From Escherichia ruysiae (lineage in GTDB: Bacteria > Pseudomonadota > Gammaproteobacteria > Enterobacterales > Enterobacteriaceae): DNA of 64,000 nt. The notes below the pieces were generated by a model. The model was not told where the DNA came from and ran no database searches. It worked only from the letters and a program-made list of their open reading frames with translations. The stretch spans positions 3,038,001 through 3,102,000 of the forward strand of contig NZ_JAVIWS010000001.1 in assembly GCF_031323975.1 (NCBI RefSeq), written 5' to 3'. The position numbers and the translations under genes are program-made. This document shows positions 10,520-22,003 of the stretch, in pieces (the stretch's first letter is position 1; each line of letters starts with the position of its first letter).

Positions 10520-10558
10520 TAGTGATTTTTTATGCATATTTTGTGATTATAATTTCAC
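10520..10558. promoter_or_regulatory. Tandem ARG boxes upstream of argD
   Basis: Two 18-base AT-rich imperfect palindromes, about 10520-10537 and 10541-10558 (the second TTGTGATTATAATTTCAC), are separated by 3 bases. This is the spacing bound by the ArgR hexamer. They lie 32-70 bases upstream of the argD start, so arginine repression of argD is expected. Confidence 0.75.
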
Positions 10559-10574
10559 ATTGATTTATGCGTAA

Positions 10575-11810
<1,236 letters not shown>

Positions 11811-11843
11811 ATAAGACGTGTCATCGTCGCATCAGGCAAAGCA

Positions 11844-11880
11844 TGTCGGATGCGGCGTGAACGCCTAATCCGACCTACGG
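11844..11880. repeat. REP (repetitive extragenic palindromic) element
   Basis: A typical enterobacterial REP unit, with TCGGATGCGGCGTGAACGCC and its inverted arm CTAATCCGACCTACGG. It lies between the convergent argD and yhfK genes and can form a stable hairpin. It likely stabilises or ends the argD mRNA. Only a single unit is seen, with a partial GCATCAGGCAA flank at 11829-11839. Confidence 0.85.
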
Positions 11881-11902
11881 TTTGCTTCTGGCAATAATGA
11901 TA

Positions 11903-13993
11903 TTACGCCTTCGAATCCCGTAACTTCCGACTCAACCAAATCCCGTGATGCGGTCGCTGCCGCCAGGCCATCGCTGAAATGGTGTGCATTGTATTCAGAT
12001 GGCCAATAACGCGTTGTAAATGCTGCTCCAGCGTGCCAGACGCGCCTTCGTGTGGCAGCATCTCTGGCGAGTCTATGATATTGGCGTCACCAGAACTCCC
12101 CGGTTCATCATATTCCAGCCGCTGCTGACAGCGTTGAATAGCGATTTCACAAGACTGCAAATACTCCTGCGCCAGTTCCGGCGGCAATGTCCGGTGCTCC
12201 CGCGCCAGCGTGGTCATGGCATTAATATGCTCAACAATAAACTGACTATGCGTAACCCACAGTTTCATATCTGCCAGATAATGGCTGTTAAACGCCGGTT
12301 CCTGCATCGCCTGGTTCAATGAGTTATACAAGGTGTTATGCGCCTGATTAACCCGCATTCGTTGCCAGGCTAGTGGCGTAGGTTGCGGATCTTTACTGAG
12401 GATCAGACGAATGGCCTCCTGGTAAGTTTCTAAGGCATCATGGGCGTTCTTGCGCAATAAGCCGCTCTGCCACTGCGGCCACAGCCAAACTGTGCCGCCG
12501 AAGGCAATCAGACAACCGATGATAGTATCGATTAGACGGGGGATGATGTACTGCTCGCCATTCAGCCATAACAGTTGCAGGGTATATACAGCGGTAATGG
12601 TAAAACCGACCGTCGCCCAGCCGTAGTTTTTGCGCAATATCAGGTAACTGGCGAGCGTGGTGAAAAGCATCAGCGTCAGGGTGTAACCTTCAGGGATTTT
12701 AAAGTGCAGTGCAACACCAGCAATAATTAATCCAACCACGGTTCCGACAGAACGATTCACAATTCGCAGACGAGTCGCGCCATAACCATTTTGCGTCACC
12801 AGCAATACCGTCATTAGTATCCAATAGGATTTCGGCAGATGCAGCGCGGTGCCCATCAGGCTGGCAACGCTTAACATCACACTCAGTCGTCCTGCATTAC
12901 GCAGTGCTGGCGATTTCAGGGAAAGATAGCTTTTCAGCGCCGGGAGTAACGGCATTCGGCGCTGTTTATCGGCCAGTAAGTCACGGGTATAGAGTGGTTT
13001 TTGCGTTCGCAGCACGCGGGCGATGCGGCTGAAATGCCAGTAGCAGAATTGCCCTACAGGGTTATCCGGATGCTGGCGGGCGATTTTTTCCAGTGCGCCA
13101 ATTTGCTTATCCATCGTAAAACGCGTCGGCAGGCGATGGTAAAGAATGTCATCAGCCAGCACGCGCAGGCGAGTGGCGACGGTTTGCGCATTCCAGCGGA
13201 TAACCTCCTCCGCATGGCTACGCTCGACCAGCTTTTGCACCTCTTCTGGCTGATGCAAACTGACCGAGATGTGTTCCTGTAAATCCAGCGCCTCCTGGAA
13301 AATGCGCAGCATCCGCTTGTAATCGGTATTATTTTGCGCGGAAAGCATATGCATTTGCTGATAGCACTGGGTAATTAAATCGACCGCTTTTTGCTGGCGT
13401 TCCAGCAGCGGTGGCAACGCTTTCTCAGGATCGGTGTGCTGGGTAAGCAGGCTGTATTTGGCTTCGCAATAATCTGCCAGTTCACGGTACAGCAGGCTAA
13501 GTGACTCGCGTAGCGGTTGTTCGCGCCAGAGCCAGAACCAAAACCAGTTAAACAGCCCATACCAGAGTGTACCCAACGCATAGATGAGCAACGGTTCCCA
13601 GACGGGCATGTATCCCGCCAGACTTAAGGTAAAAATAGCTGCCAGCAGCGATGCGGGAAGTAATTTTGCGTGTAATGGCCCTAACTCGGCAGTAACGCCA
13701 AGTATCAACGTTAACCCTGTCAGCAGAAATGGCAGGGGGATATCTTTTTCCAGCAGCAGTTGTGTTAGCAAGCTGCACGTGGCAAACAGCGACGCACCAA
13801 TAATTAAACGTTTGAAAAAGCGTTTATGGGGCGTATCAAGCCCCGCAATATTGCAACAGGCGGGGACGAGGGAAAAGAGCAGCCCAAGCCTTAATTCGCC
13901 AAGCAATAGACCAACGGCCACGGGCAAACATAGCACCAGCGTTTGTCGTAGTGCATAGTTGATATCAGGATGGTAAATCAGTCTGCGCCACAT
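11903..13993 (-). CDS. yhfK: YhfK, inner-membrane protein of the YccS/YhfK (FUSC-like) family
   Basis: About 696 residues with two hydrophobic blocks (roughly residues 12-150 and 375-495), each followed by a long soluble helical region. This is the layout of the YccS/YhfK family of putative efflux proteins; the substrate is unknown. I chose the ATG at 13991-13993 (MWRRLIYH). A TTG at 14003-14005 would add four residues, but it lies in the T-run of the crp terminator, so it is less likely. Neither start has a good ribosome site. It lies just downstream of crp on the same strand. Confidence 0.9.
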   Translation of the reverse strand: MWRRLIYHPDINYALRQTLVLCLPVAVGLLLGELRLGLLFSLVPACCNIAGLDTPHKRFFKRLIIGASLFATCSLLTQLLLEKDIPLPFLLTGLTLILGVTAELGPLHAKLLPASLLAAIFTLSLAGYMPVWEPLLIYALGTLWYGLFNWFWFWLWREQPLRESLSLLYRELADYCEAKYSLLTQHTDPEKALPPLLERQQKAVDLITQCYQQMHMLSAQNNTDYKRMLRIFQEALDLQEHISVSLHQPEEVQKLVERSHAEEVIRWNAQTVATRLRVLADDILYHRLPTRFTMDKQIGALEKIARQHPDNPVGQFCYWHFSRIARVLRTQKPLYTRDLLADKQRRMPLLPALKSYLSLKSPALRNAGRLSVMLSVASLMGTALHLPKSYWILMTVLLVTQNGYGATRLRIVNRSVGTVVGLIIAGVALHFKIPEGYTLTLMLFTTLASYLILRKNYGWATVGFTITAVYTLQLLWLNGEQYIIPRLIDTIIGCLIAFGGTVWLWPQWQSGLLRKNAHDALETYQEAIRLILSKDPQPTPLAWQRMRVNQAHNTLYNSLNQAMQEPAFNSHYLADMKLWVTHSQFIVEHINAMTTLAREHRTLPPELAQEYLQSCEIAIQRCQQRLEYDEPGSSGDANIIDSPEMLPHEGASGTLEQHLQRVIGHLNTMHTISAMAWRQRPHHGIWLSRKLRDSKA

Positions 13994-14000
13994 CGGGTTA

Positions 14001-14032
14001 AACAAAATGGCGCGCTACTCAGTAACGCGCCA
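14001..14032 (-). terminator. Rho-independent terminator of crp
   Basis: On the - strand the 11-bp stem TGGCGCGTTAC / GTAGCGCGCCA (one wobble) has a three-base loop (14022-14032 with 14008-14018). ATTTTGTTT follows. The T-run ends only a few bases before the yhfK start codon. Confidence 0.9.
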
Positions 14033-14043
14033 CTCCGACGGGA

Positions 14044-14676
14044 TTAACGAGTGCCGTAAACGACGATGGTTTTACCGTGTGCGGAGATCAGGTTCTGATC
14101 TTCCAGCATCTTCAGAATGCGCCCCACGGTTTCACGAGAACAGCCGACAATCTGACCGATTTCCTGACGGGTAATTTTGATTTGCATACCGTCCGGGTGA
14201 GTCATGGCATCCGGTTGTTTTGCCAGGTTCAGCAGAGTCTGTGCAATGCGGCCTGTTACATCGAGGAATGCCAGGTTGCCCACTTTCTCTGAAGTGACTT
14301 GCAGGCGACGTGCCATCTGTGCGGAGAGACGCATCAGAATATCCGGGTTTACCTGAATTAATTGGCGGAATTTTTTGTAGGAAATTTCAGCCACTTCACA
14401 GGCGGTTTTCGCACGTACCCATGCGCTACGTTCCTGGCCTTCTTCAAACAGGCCCAGTTCGCCAATGAAATCACCCTGATTCAGATAAGAGAGGATCATT
14501 TCTTTACCCTCCTCGTCTTTGATCAGCACTGCCACAGAGCCTTTAACGATGTAGTACAGCGTTTCCGCTTTTTCACCCTGGTGAATAAGCGTGCTCTTGG
14601 ATGGGTACTTATGAATGTGGCAATGAGACAAGAACCATTCGAGAGTCGGGTCTGTTTGCGGTTTGCCAAGCACCAT
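14044..14676 (-). CDS. crp: Crp, cAMP receptor protein
   Basis: The 210-residue global regulator of catabolite-sensitive genes. The cyclic-nucleotide domain (about 1-130) contains the cAMP pocket [16 protein letters not shown], with the phosphate-binding Arg/Ser. The long C-helix leads to the winged-helix DNA-binding domain, whose recognition helix is [13 protein letters not shown] (about 179-191). The sequence looks identical to E. coli CRP. It is transcribed divergently from yhfA, with a CRP-like autoregulatory site in the leader region. Confidence 0.98.
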
Positions 14677-14977
14677 GCGCGGTTATCCTCTGTTATAAGC
14701 TTTCTCCAGAGCCAGAAAACGCCGCTGTCTCTGGATTGCCGAAATGTGCTTCCCGCTACCTGGGAAGGGGCTATCAACTGAACTGCACGGTAATGTGACG
14801 TCCTTTACATACATGCAGTACATCAATGTATTACTGTAGCATCCTGACTGTTTTAGCATAGCTTTCGCGTTGTGTCTCCTGGTGTCTCGCTTCAGCATGA
14901 CCCAGGTCGCCTTCCGTTGCGCGATTTGGTCAGTACGCGTACTCTGTCAGGAAAATTGACGCAATGGAGTTTCGATT
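14677..14977. promoter_or_regulatory. crp-yhfA divergent regulatory region
   Basis: A 301-base gap without a convincing gene. It contains the crp leader and promoters. A CRP-like site TGTGACGTCCTTTACA lies at 14794-14809 (one mismatch in the second arm). In E. coli, CRP autoregulates crp from sites here and also activates a divergent RNA towards yhfA; the sequence closely resembles that region. A short + strand open frame at 14872-15072 lacks coding character and overlaps yhfA. Confidence 0.72.
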
Positions 14978-15382
14978 ATGCAAGCGCGTGTGAAGTGGGT
15001 CGAAGGGTTAACCTTTCTGGGCGAATCCGCCTCTGGTCACCAGATTTTAATGGACGGCAACTCAGGCGATAAAGCGCCAAGTCCGATGGAAATGGTGTTG
15101 ATGGCGGCGGGTGGTTGCAGCGCCATTGATGTGGTTTCTATCCTGCAAAAAGGGCGTCAGGATGTGGTCGATTGTGAAGTAAAATTGACCTCTGAACGCC
15201 GCGAAGAGGCACCACGCCTGTTTACGCACATTAATCTGCATTTTATCGTCACCGGTCGCGACCTGAAGGATGCAGCGGTTGCGCGTGCGGTTGATCTCTC
15301 AGCCGAGAAGTATTGCTCAGTCGCGTTGATGCTGGAAAAAGCGGTAAATATTACTCACTCGTATGAAGTGGTTGCCGCGTGA
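14978..15382 (+). CDS. yhfA: YhfA, OsmC family protein
   Basis: A 134-residue cytoplasmic protein with the OsmC/Ohr fold. Family landmarks are PSPMEMVLMAAGGCSAIDV, which contains the first redox-type Cys, and the later LSAEKYCSVALML, with the second Cys on the following helix. OsmC and Ohr proteins reduce organic peroxides with this Cys pair, but YhfA's own role is not established. It is divergent from crp and convergent with prkB. Matches E. coli YhfA. Confidence 0.94.
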   Translation: MQARVKWVEGLTFLGESASGHQILMDGNSGDKAPSPMEMVLMAAGGCSAIDVVSILQKGRQDVVDCEVKLTSERREEAPRLFTHINLHFIVTGRDLKDAAVARAVDLSAEKYCSVALMLEKAVNITHSYEVVAA

Positions 15383-15400
15383 TTTAACTATCCCGTTGTG

Positions 15401-15426
15401 AAGCCGGAGAGTATTTTATCCGGCTT
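15401..15426. terminator. Hairpin between convergent yhfA and prkB
   Basis: The 8-bp stem AAGCCGGA / TCCGGCTT (15401-15408 with 15419-15426) has a ten-base loop. It lies 18 bases past the yhfA stop and 10 bases past the prkB stop. The T-runs on either side are weak, so termination may be partial. Confidence 0.5.
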
Positions 15427-15436
15427 AATAGCAGAG

Positions 15437-16306
15437 TTACTCGATTTTCTTCCCTTCCATCAGTCGTTGCACCAGCGGCAGCATAATTAACTCCATTGCC
15501 AGACCCATTTTGCCGCCCGGCACCACTAATGTATTGATGTGGGAAATGAACGAGCCTTGCAGCATCGCCAACAGCCAGGGGAAATCGATTCCTTCCAGAT
15601 TTCGAAAATGGATTACCACAAAGCTTTCATCCAGCGATGGGATGCCTTTTGCGGCGAAGGGGTTTGAGGTGTCAACGGTGGGGACGCGCTGGAAGTTAAT
15701 GTGGGTGCGAGAAAACTGCGGTGTGATGTAGTTGATATAGTCTTCCATTGAGCGAACTACCGAGTCCATCACCGCTTCTCGCGAGTGCCCGCGCTCGCTG
15801 GTGTCGCGGATGAGTTTTTGAATCCACTCCAGGTTAACGATAGGCACTACACCAACCAGTAAATCCACATGCTGCGCGACGTTATGTTGTGGTGTGACCA
15901 CGCCGCCGTGCAAACCTTCATAAAACAGCACATCGGTGGGTTCTGGCAGCGCCTGCCACGGGGTAAACGTACCTGGCACCTGATTCCACGGTACGGCTTC
16001 GTCGTAGGTATGCAGATATTTGCGAGATTTCCCTTTGCCGCTCAGGCCGTATTCAATGAAGGTTTGTTCCAGCAGGCCGAAGTCGTTAGCTTCGGGGCCG
16101 AAGTAACTGATATGCCGCCCGGCGTCGCGCGCTTTGCGGATCGCCATGTCCATTTCCGGGCGGGTGTAACGGTGAAAACTGTCGCCTTCTACCTCGGCTG
16201 AGCGCAGATTTAACTGCGCGAAGATTTTTCGAAACGCGAGGCTGGTAGTGGTGGTTCCCGCGCCGCTGGATCCTGTTACCGCAATGACCGGATGTTTGGC
16301 AGACAT
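15437..16306 (-). CDS. prkB: PrkB, phosphoribulokinase-like protein
   Basis: A 289-residue P-loop kinase homologue of phosphoribulokinase. The Walker A-type loop VTGSSGAGTTTTS lies near the N-terminus, and LFYEGLHGG is a PRK/uridine-kinase family strand. Enterobacteria lack the Calvin cycle, so the true substrate is unknown. It is convergent with yhfA, followed by a shared hairpin, and sits downstream of yheU in a likely yheS-yheT-yheU-prkB transcription unit. Confidence 0.93.
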   Translation of the reverse strand: MSAKHPVIAVTGSSGAGTTTTSLAFRKIFAQLNLRSAEVEGDSFHRYTRPEMDMAIRKARDAGRHISYFGPEANDFGLLEQTFIEYGLSGKGKSRKYLHTYDEAVPWNQVPGTFTPWQALPEPTDVLFYEGLHGGVVTPQHNVAQHVDLLVGVVPIVNLEWIQKLIRDTSERGHSREAVMDSVVRSMEDYINYITPQFSRTHINFQRVPTVDTSNPFAAKGIPSLDESFVVIHFRNLEGIDFPWLLAMLQGSFISHINTLVVPGGKMGLAMELIMLPLVQRLMEGKKIE

Positions 16307-16359
16307 AGTAACTCCATGACTTAGCTATCATTATTATCTCGTCCGCCGACGGTTGCAGG

Positions 16360-16578
16360 TTATTCGCGAAACTGACTGCGCGGCATGATATTGACCGTTT
16401 CGTGCAGCTCCGACCATACCAGCACCGCTTCTCCGCACTGTAGCTGGCGTTTGACGTCGGCGACTTTCTGTTCAAGTGTACGCTCATGTTCACCATAATC
16501 GGTGCCTTCGCGTAACACAAAGCTTTCAATTAAATTTTCCAGCGTTTCGGGGGAGAGGTCTTGCCACGGAATCAACAT
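16360..16578 (-). CDS. yheU: YheU, UPF0270 family protein
   Basis: A 72-residue protein of the UPF0270 family, start [20 protein letters not shown]. It is acidic and helical with no membrane segment or signal peptide. Function unknown. The start overlaps the yheT stop by 7 bases, indicating translational coupling within the yheS-yheT-yheU group. Matches E. coli YheU. Confidence 0.92.
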
Positions 16579-17594
16579 GATTTCGCCTCCAGATACGTTG
16601 ATAACCAGTCAGGAATGCGTGACTCCAGCCACATTTGCGGATGAAGTAATGTACCGCCAATAAAGCCAACATGACCGCCATGTTCCGTCAGTTGATACTC
16701 CACTTGCGGTGGGAGATTTTCCGGTTTCGGGATCACCTGATGATCCATAAACGGATCGTCTTTGGCGTGAATAATCAGCGTGGGTTTGGCGATCCGATTG
16801 AGCATCGGCATGGCGCTACACTGACGATAATAGTCGATAGCGTCGACGTAGCCGTGAATTTTGGCGGTGATTAGATCGTCAAATTCGCGGATGCGGCGTA
16901 CCGATTTCAACTGTGCGAGATTAATCGGCAGCGTTCCGGGGTAGGCCGCCAGTTTGCGCGCAGCATTGGCTTTTAACAAGTTCAGCAAGTAACGCTGATA
17001 AACGCGGGAGAAGCCTTTATCCATGTGATAACTACAGGCTTCCAGCATAAACGGTGCAGAGACAATCGCCGCCGCATCAATCGGGAGGTCATTGCCTTCT
17101 TTGGCCAGCAAACAGGCCAGCATATTACCGCCGAGCGAATAGCCGACGGCAGCCGTTGGCGCATGACCAAATTCGCGTTGCAGCCAGCGTAAAAACCAAC
17201 TGGCATCTTCGGTTTCGCCCGAATGGTAAATGCGGTGCATCCGGTTTGGTTCACCGCTGCACCCGCGAAAATGCATCACCACGCCCAGCCAGCCGCGCTT
17301 TTGCGCTGCCTCAACCAGACCATGTGCATAAGGACTATTGAGGCTGCCTTCGAGACCGTGGAAGACCACCAGACGCGGTTTATGCTTCGCTTGTGTGGGG
17401 TCTTCACTCCACGCGAGATCGACAAAGTCTCCGTCGGGCAACTCCAGCCGCTGCCAGTGCGGGATGAATTTCACCTGACGACGAAACAGACGCGGCAGCA
17501 TGGTTTGGAGATGACAATTGCTGAAACCGCGCATAGGGGTGAATTCAGCACTGCTGCTGAATACATTGGCCTCGGTCGTCGTTATCTGCGCCAT
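16572..17594 (-). CDS. yheT: YheT, alpha/beta-hydrolase (UPF0017/AB-hydrolase 4 family)
   Basis: A 340-residue predicted hydrolase. The oxyanion/lid region is [18 protein letters not shown], the nucleophile elbow is GYSLGGNML, a late acid lies in IHAKDDPFM, and the catalytic His lies in EHGGHVGF. Substrate unknown; relatives are esterases. I start at the ATG at 17592-17594, which shares a base with the yheS TGA (TGATG). The open frame runs 23 codons further upstream, but only inside yheS and without support. Confidence 0.93.
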
Positions 17595-19507
17595 CAGTTG
17601 CTTTGGCCTTCCAGCAGCATCTGTTCCAGTTGCTCCTGGGCTTCCAGCCACGCCATTTCGCACTCTTCCAGCCCGGATTTGGCGCTGGCTTGTTGTTGCA
17701 GGCAGGCGGTCAGTTCTGCTTTACGGCTCTGGTCATACAGCTCGCTGTCGCCAAGTTTCTCTTCCGCCTGCGCCAGTTGCGCGTTCAGCTTCTCCATCTC
17801 TTTTTCCAGACGGGCGATCTCTTTACGCAGCGGCTGGGTTTGCGCACGCAACTCTGCTTCCCGACGCTTCTGATCTTTACGTGCCTGGGCGCTGTTCGCG
17901 TTCTCTTTTGGCGCTTCGTCGGCCTGGTTTTCCTGCTTTTGTACGTCGCTTAACCACTGTTGATAATCTTCCAGATCGCCGTCGAACGGTTCGACTTTAC
18001 GATCGTGAACCAGATAGAGATCGTCAGTGGTGGAACGCAGCAAATGACGGTCGTGCGAGACGACAACCAGCGCGCCTTCAAACTCGATCAATGCTTCGGT
18101 GAGTGCCTGGCGCATGTCGAGGTCAAGGTGGTTGGTCGGTTCGTCGAGCAGCAGCAGATTCGGGCGCTGCCAGACAATTAAAGCCAGCACCAGGCGCGCT
18201 TTTTCGCCACCGGAGAAGCGGCGCGTTTCTTCCGTCACTTTATCGCCCTGGAAACCAAAACCGCCGAGATAGTCACGCAGTTTTTGCTCCAGTTCCTGCG
18301 GTGCTAAACGCGCCAGATGCTGAATAGGCGATTCGTCAGCGCGCAGGTATTCCAGTTGATGCTGGGCGAAGTAGCCGAGTTTGATCCCTTTCGCCAGGCC
18401 AATTTCTCCGCTGACTGGCGCAAGTTCACCGGCTAACAGTTTGATTAATGTCGATTTACCCGCGCCGTTTCGGCCTAACAGACCAATGCGCGAACCCGGC
18501 ACCAGATTCAGTTTTATCGAGTCGAGAATAATGCGATCGCCATAGCCCGCACTGACTTTTTCCATCTTCAACAACGGATTAGGCAGGCTTTCCGGCGCGC
18601 GGAAGCTAAAGCGGAACGGGTTATCGACGTGCGCGGGGGCAATCAGCTCCATGCGCTCAAGCATCTTAATGCGGCTCTGTGCCTGCTTCGCTTTAGTGGC
18701 TTTGGCACGGAAACGGTCGATATAGCTTTGCAGATGCGCTACACGTTCTTGTTGGCTTTCGTACATTGCCTGTTGCTGCGCCAGGCGGGTGGCGCGCTGC
18801 ACTTCAAACGAGCTGTAGTTACCTGTGTACTCGAACATGCTTTGCTGTTCGATATGAATAATTTTATCGACGATCGGATCGAGGAAGTCGCGGTCGTGAG
18901 AGATCAGGATCAGCGTGCCCTGATAGCTCTTCAACCATTTTTCCAGCCAGATAACGGCATCAAGATCGAGGTGGTTAGTCGGTTCGTCGAGCAGCAGCAA
19001 GTCTGAACGGCAAATCAGCGCCTGGGCGAGGTTAAGACGCATACGCCAGCCACCGGAGAAATCACTCACCGGGCGCTCCAGTTGTTCGTTGCTGAAACCG
19101 AGGCCGTGCAGCAGGCTGGCGGCGCGGGAGCGAATACTCCACGCGTCGATAGCATCCAGCTTGCCATGAATGGTGGCGATGGCGTGCCCGTCGTTACGTT
19201 CGTTGGCGTCGTGCAGCTGCGCTTCCAGTTGGCGATATTCGCGGTCGCCATCAATGACATATTCCAGCGCAGGTTGCGGTAGCGCCGGCGTTTCCTGATT
19301 CACCCACGCCAGTTGCCAGCTTCCCGGAAAGGTGTAGCTGCCGCCGTCGGCGCTGATTTCATTTTTCAGCAATGCCAGCAGGGTAGATTTACCGCAGCCG
19401 TTTTTACCCACCAGGCCGACTTTCTGCCCAGGGTTGATGGTGGCGGTGGCATTATCCAGCAGGACGCGCACGCCGCGACGAATTTGTAACGAGGAGAAAA
19501 CAATCAT
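17594..19507 (-). CDS. yheS: YheS, ABC-F family ATPase
   Basis: A 637-residue soluble protein with two ABC ATPase domains and no membrane segments, the ABC-F pattern of ribosome-associated translation factors. Walker A motifs are GLVGKNGCGKSTLL (about 32-45) and GLLGRNGAGKSTLI (about 345). Signature sequences SDFSGG and RRFSGG, and two LLLLDEPTNHLD Walker B motifs, are visible. An inter-domain linker (about 230-300) carries basic helices (FRAKATKAKQAQSRIKML), and the C-terminus (about 530-630) is a coiled coil. The exact ribosomal role is inferred from the family. Confidence 0.95.
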   Translation of the reverse strand: MIVFSSLQIRRGVRVLLDNATATINPGQKVGLVGKNGCGKSTLLALLKNEISADGGSYTFPGSWQLAWVNQETPALPQPALEYVIDGDREYRQLEAQLHDANERNDGHAIATIHGKLDAIDAWSIRSRAASLLHGLGFSNEQLERPVSDFSGGWRMRLNLAQALICRSDLLLLDEPTNHLDLDAVIWLEKWLKSYQGTLILISHDRDFLDPIVDKIIHIEQQSMFEYTGNYSSFEVQRATRLAQQQAMYESQQERVAHLQSYIDRFRAKATKAKQAQSRIKMLERMELIAPAHVDNPFRFSFRAPESLPNPLLKMEKVSAGYGDRIILDSIKLNLVPGSRIGLLGRNGAGKSTLIKLLAGELAPVSGEIGLAKGIKLGYFAQHQLEYLRADESPIQHLARLAPQELEQKLRDYLGGFGFQGDKVTEETRRFSGGEKARLVLALIVWQRPNLLLLDEPTNHLDLDMRQALTEALIEFEGALVVVSHDRHLLRSTTDDLYLVHDRKVEPFDGDLEDYQQWLSDVQKQENQADEAPKENANSAQARKDQKRREAELRAQTQPLRKEIARLEKEMEKLNAQLAQAEEKLGDSELYDQSRKAELTACLQQQASAKSGLEECEMAWLEAQEQLEQMLLEGQSN

Positions 19508-19634
19508 AAGGCGCCGTATGTTCAGACTATGTTAACTTATCATTATGATAATGTAATGTATGGGCGAGCTGCCGCACCGGGCGCAATGGTAGCCCAAAAC
19601 AGCGACTATACACAAAAACCATACCGGGAGGGGG

Positions 19635-20189
19635 ATGATGTCTCAGCCAGCGAAAGTTTTGCTGCTGTATGCCCATCCGGAATCTCAGGACTCGGTGGCA
19701 AACCGGGTACTGCTTAAACCGGCCACGCAGCTCAGCAATGTTACCGTGCACGACCTTTACGCGCACTATCCCGATTTTTTTATTGATATCCCCCGTGAGC
19801 AGGCATTACTGCGCGAGCACGAGGTGATTGTCTTTCAGCATCCTCTTTATACCTATAGCTGCCCGGCGCTACTGAAAGAGTGGCTGGACCGGGTATTAAG
19901 CCGTGGTTTTGCCAGCGGGCCGGGGGGAAACCAACTGGCGGGAAAGTACTGGCGTAGCGTGATCACCACTGGCGAGCCGGAAAGTGCTTACCGTTATGAC
20001 GCGTTGAATCGCTACCCGATGAGCGATGTTCTGCGCCCCTTTGAACTGGCGGCGGGCATGTGCCGGATGCATTGGTTAAGCCCCATTATTATTTACTGGG
20101 CGAGACGGCAAAGCGCACAGGAGCTGGCGAGTCACGCCAGAGCCTACGGCGACTGGCTGGCAAATCCACTGCCCCCAGGAGGCCGCTGA
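19635..20189 (+). CDS. kefG: KefG, ancillary protein of the KefB potassium efflux system
   Basis: A 184-residue flavodoxin-like quinone oxidoreductase (NQO1/KefF type) that binds and activates the KefB antiporter. Landmarks are [38 protein letters not shown] and the [11 protein letters not shown] loop. The start is a double ATG at 19635-19640 behind a strong GGGAGGGGG site. Its TGA overlaps the kefB ATG (TGATG), so the partners are coupled. A 127-base gap separates it from divergent yheS. Confidence 0.94.
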
Positions 20190-21994
20190 TGGAAGGTTCC
20201 GATTTTTTACTCGCGGGAGTGCTGTTTCTCTTCGCGGCGGTGGCTGCGGTGCCGCTGGCATCGCGGCTGGGTATTGGCGCTGTGTTGGGATATTTGCTGG
20301 CAGGGATTGCGATTGGCCCATGGGGGCTTGGGTTTATTAGCGACGTCGATGAGATCCTCCACTTTTCGGAACTCGGCGTGGTGTTCCTGATGTTTATCAT
20401 TGGGCTGGAGTTGAATCCCTCCAAGCTTTGGCAATTGCGACGCTCGATTTTTGGCGTAGGCGCGGCACAAGTACTGTTAAGCGCGGCGTTGCTGGCGGGA
20501 TTATTGATGCTGACGGATTTCGCCTGGCAGGCGGCGGTGGTGGGTGGCATTGGCCTTGCGATGTCCTCAACCGCAATGGCACTGCAACTGATGCGTGAGA
20601 AAGGGATGAATCGCAGCGAATCCGGCCAGTTAGGTTTCTCGGTACTGCTGTTTCAGGATCTGGCGGTGATCCCGGCACTGGCGTTAGTGCCGTTGTTGGC
20701 GGGGTCGGCAGACGAACATTTCGACTGGATGAAGATCGGCATGAAGGTGCTGGCGTTTGTCGGCATGCTGATTGGCGGGCGCTATTTACTGCGTCCGGTA
20801 TTCCGTTTTATTGCAGCTTCTGGCGTGCGGGAAGTGTTCACCGCCGCGACGCTGCTGCTGGTGCTGGGTTCCGCATTGTTTATGGATGCGCTGGGGCTGT
20901 CGATGGCGCTCGGTACGTTTATTGCGGGCGTGCTGCTGGCGGAAAGTGAATATCGCCATGAACTGGAAACGGCTATCGATCCGTTTAAAGGCTTACTGCT
21001 CGGGCTATTTTTTATCTCCGTCGGGATGTCGCTAAACCTCGGGGTGCTTTATACCCATCTGTTGTGGGTAGTGATAAGCGTGGTCGTGCTGGTGGCGGTG
21101 AAAATTCTTGTGCTGTATCTGTTAGCGCGCCTGTATGGCGTGCGCAGTTCTGAGCGGATGCAGTTTGCTGGCGTGCTGAGCCAGGGCGGTGAATTTGCCT
21201 TTGTGCTCTTTTCTACCGCTTCTTCACAACGCTTATTCCAGGGCGACCAGATGGCGCTGTTACTGGTGACGGTCACGCTTTCCATGATGACCACGCCGCT
21301 GCTGATGAAGCTGGTGGATAAATGGCTATCCCGCCAGTTTAACGGAACGGAAGAAGAGGATGAAAAACCGTGGGTCAACGATGATAAACCGCAGGTCATT
21401 GTCGTGGGCTTTGGGCGTTTTGGTCAGGTGATTGGTCGTTTACTGATGGCGAATAAAATGCGCATTACCGTGCTGGAGCGGGACATCAGCGCCGTGAACC
21501 TGATGCGCAAATATGGCTACAAAGTTTATTACGGCGACGCTACGCAGGTAGATCTTTTACGTTCTGCGGGTGCAGAGGCCGCTGAGTCTATCGTCATTAC
21601 CTGTAACGAGCCGGAAGACACCATGAAGCTGGTGGAAATATGCCAGCAGCACTTCCCGCATTTGCATATTCTTGCGCGAGCGCGCGGACGTGTCGAAGCA
21701 CATGAGTTATTACAAGCAGGGGTGACACAGTTTTCCCGTGAAACATTCTCCAGTGCGTTAGAGCTGGGGCGCAAGACGCTGGTCACGCTTGGCATGCATC
21801 CGCATCAGGCACAGCGGGCGCAGCTGCATTTTCGTCGCCTGGATATGCGAATGCTGCGGGAACTTATCCCGATGCACGCTGATACCGTACAAATTTCTCG
21901 CGCCAGGGAAGCCCGACGCGAACTGGAAGAGATTTTCCAGCGTGAAATGCAACAAGAACGACGCCAAATGGATGGCTGGGATGAATTTGAGTAG
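20189..21994 (+). CDS. kefB: KefB, glutathione-gated K+/H+ antiporter
   Basis: A 601-residue CPA2 family antiporter. About 12 membrane helices occupy residues 1-380 (including the ion-path segment [18 protein letters not shown]). A cytoplasmic RCK/KTN domain starts near 400 with the nucleotide-binding loop [14 protein letters not shown] and binds glutathione or its adducts. It protects against electrophiles by acidifying the cytoplasm. The open frame extends 43 codons upstream within kefG; I start at the ATG at 20189 that overlaps the kefG stop. Length matches E. coli. Confidence 0.96.
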   Translation: MEGSDFLLAGVLFLFAAVAAVPLASRLGIGAVLGYLLAGIAIGPWGLGFISDVDEILHFSELGVVFLMFIIGLELNPSKLWQLRRSIFGVGAAQVLLSAALLAGLLMLTDFAWQAAVVGGIGLAMSSTAMALQLMREKGMNRSESGQLGFSVLLFQDLAVIPALALVPLLAGSADEHFDWMKIGMKVLAFVGMLIGGRYLLRPVFRFIAASGVREVFTAATLLLVLGSALFMDALGLSMALGTFIAGVLLAESEYRHELETAIDPFKGLLLGLFFISVGMSLNLGVLYTHLLWVVISVVVLVAVKILVLYLLARLYGVRSSERMQFAGVLSQGGEFAFVLFSTASSQRLFQGDQMALLLVTVTLSMMTTPLLMKLVDKWLSRQFNGTEEEDEKPWVNDDKPQVIVVGFGRFGQVIGRLLMANKMRITVLERDISAVNLMRKYGYKVYYGDATQVDLLRSAGAEAAESIVITCNEPEDTMKLVEICQQHFPHLHILARARGRVEAHELLQAGVTQFSRETFSSALELGRKTLVTLGMHPHQAQRAQLHFRRLDMRMLRELIPMHADTVQISRAREARRELEEIFQREMQQERRQMDGWDEFE

Positions 21995-22003
21995 AGGGTG
22001 AAG

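Noticed and set aside
14872..15072. 66-codon + strand frame between crp and yhfA
   Set aside because: Overlaps the yhfA start in another frame, lies in the crp regulatory region, and has no family match or good ribosome site.
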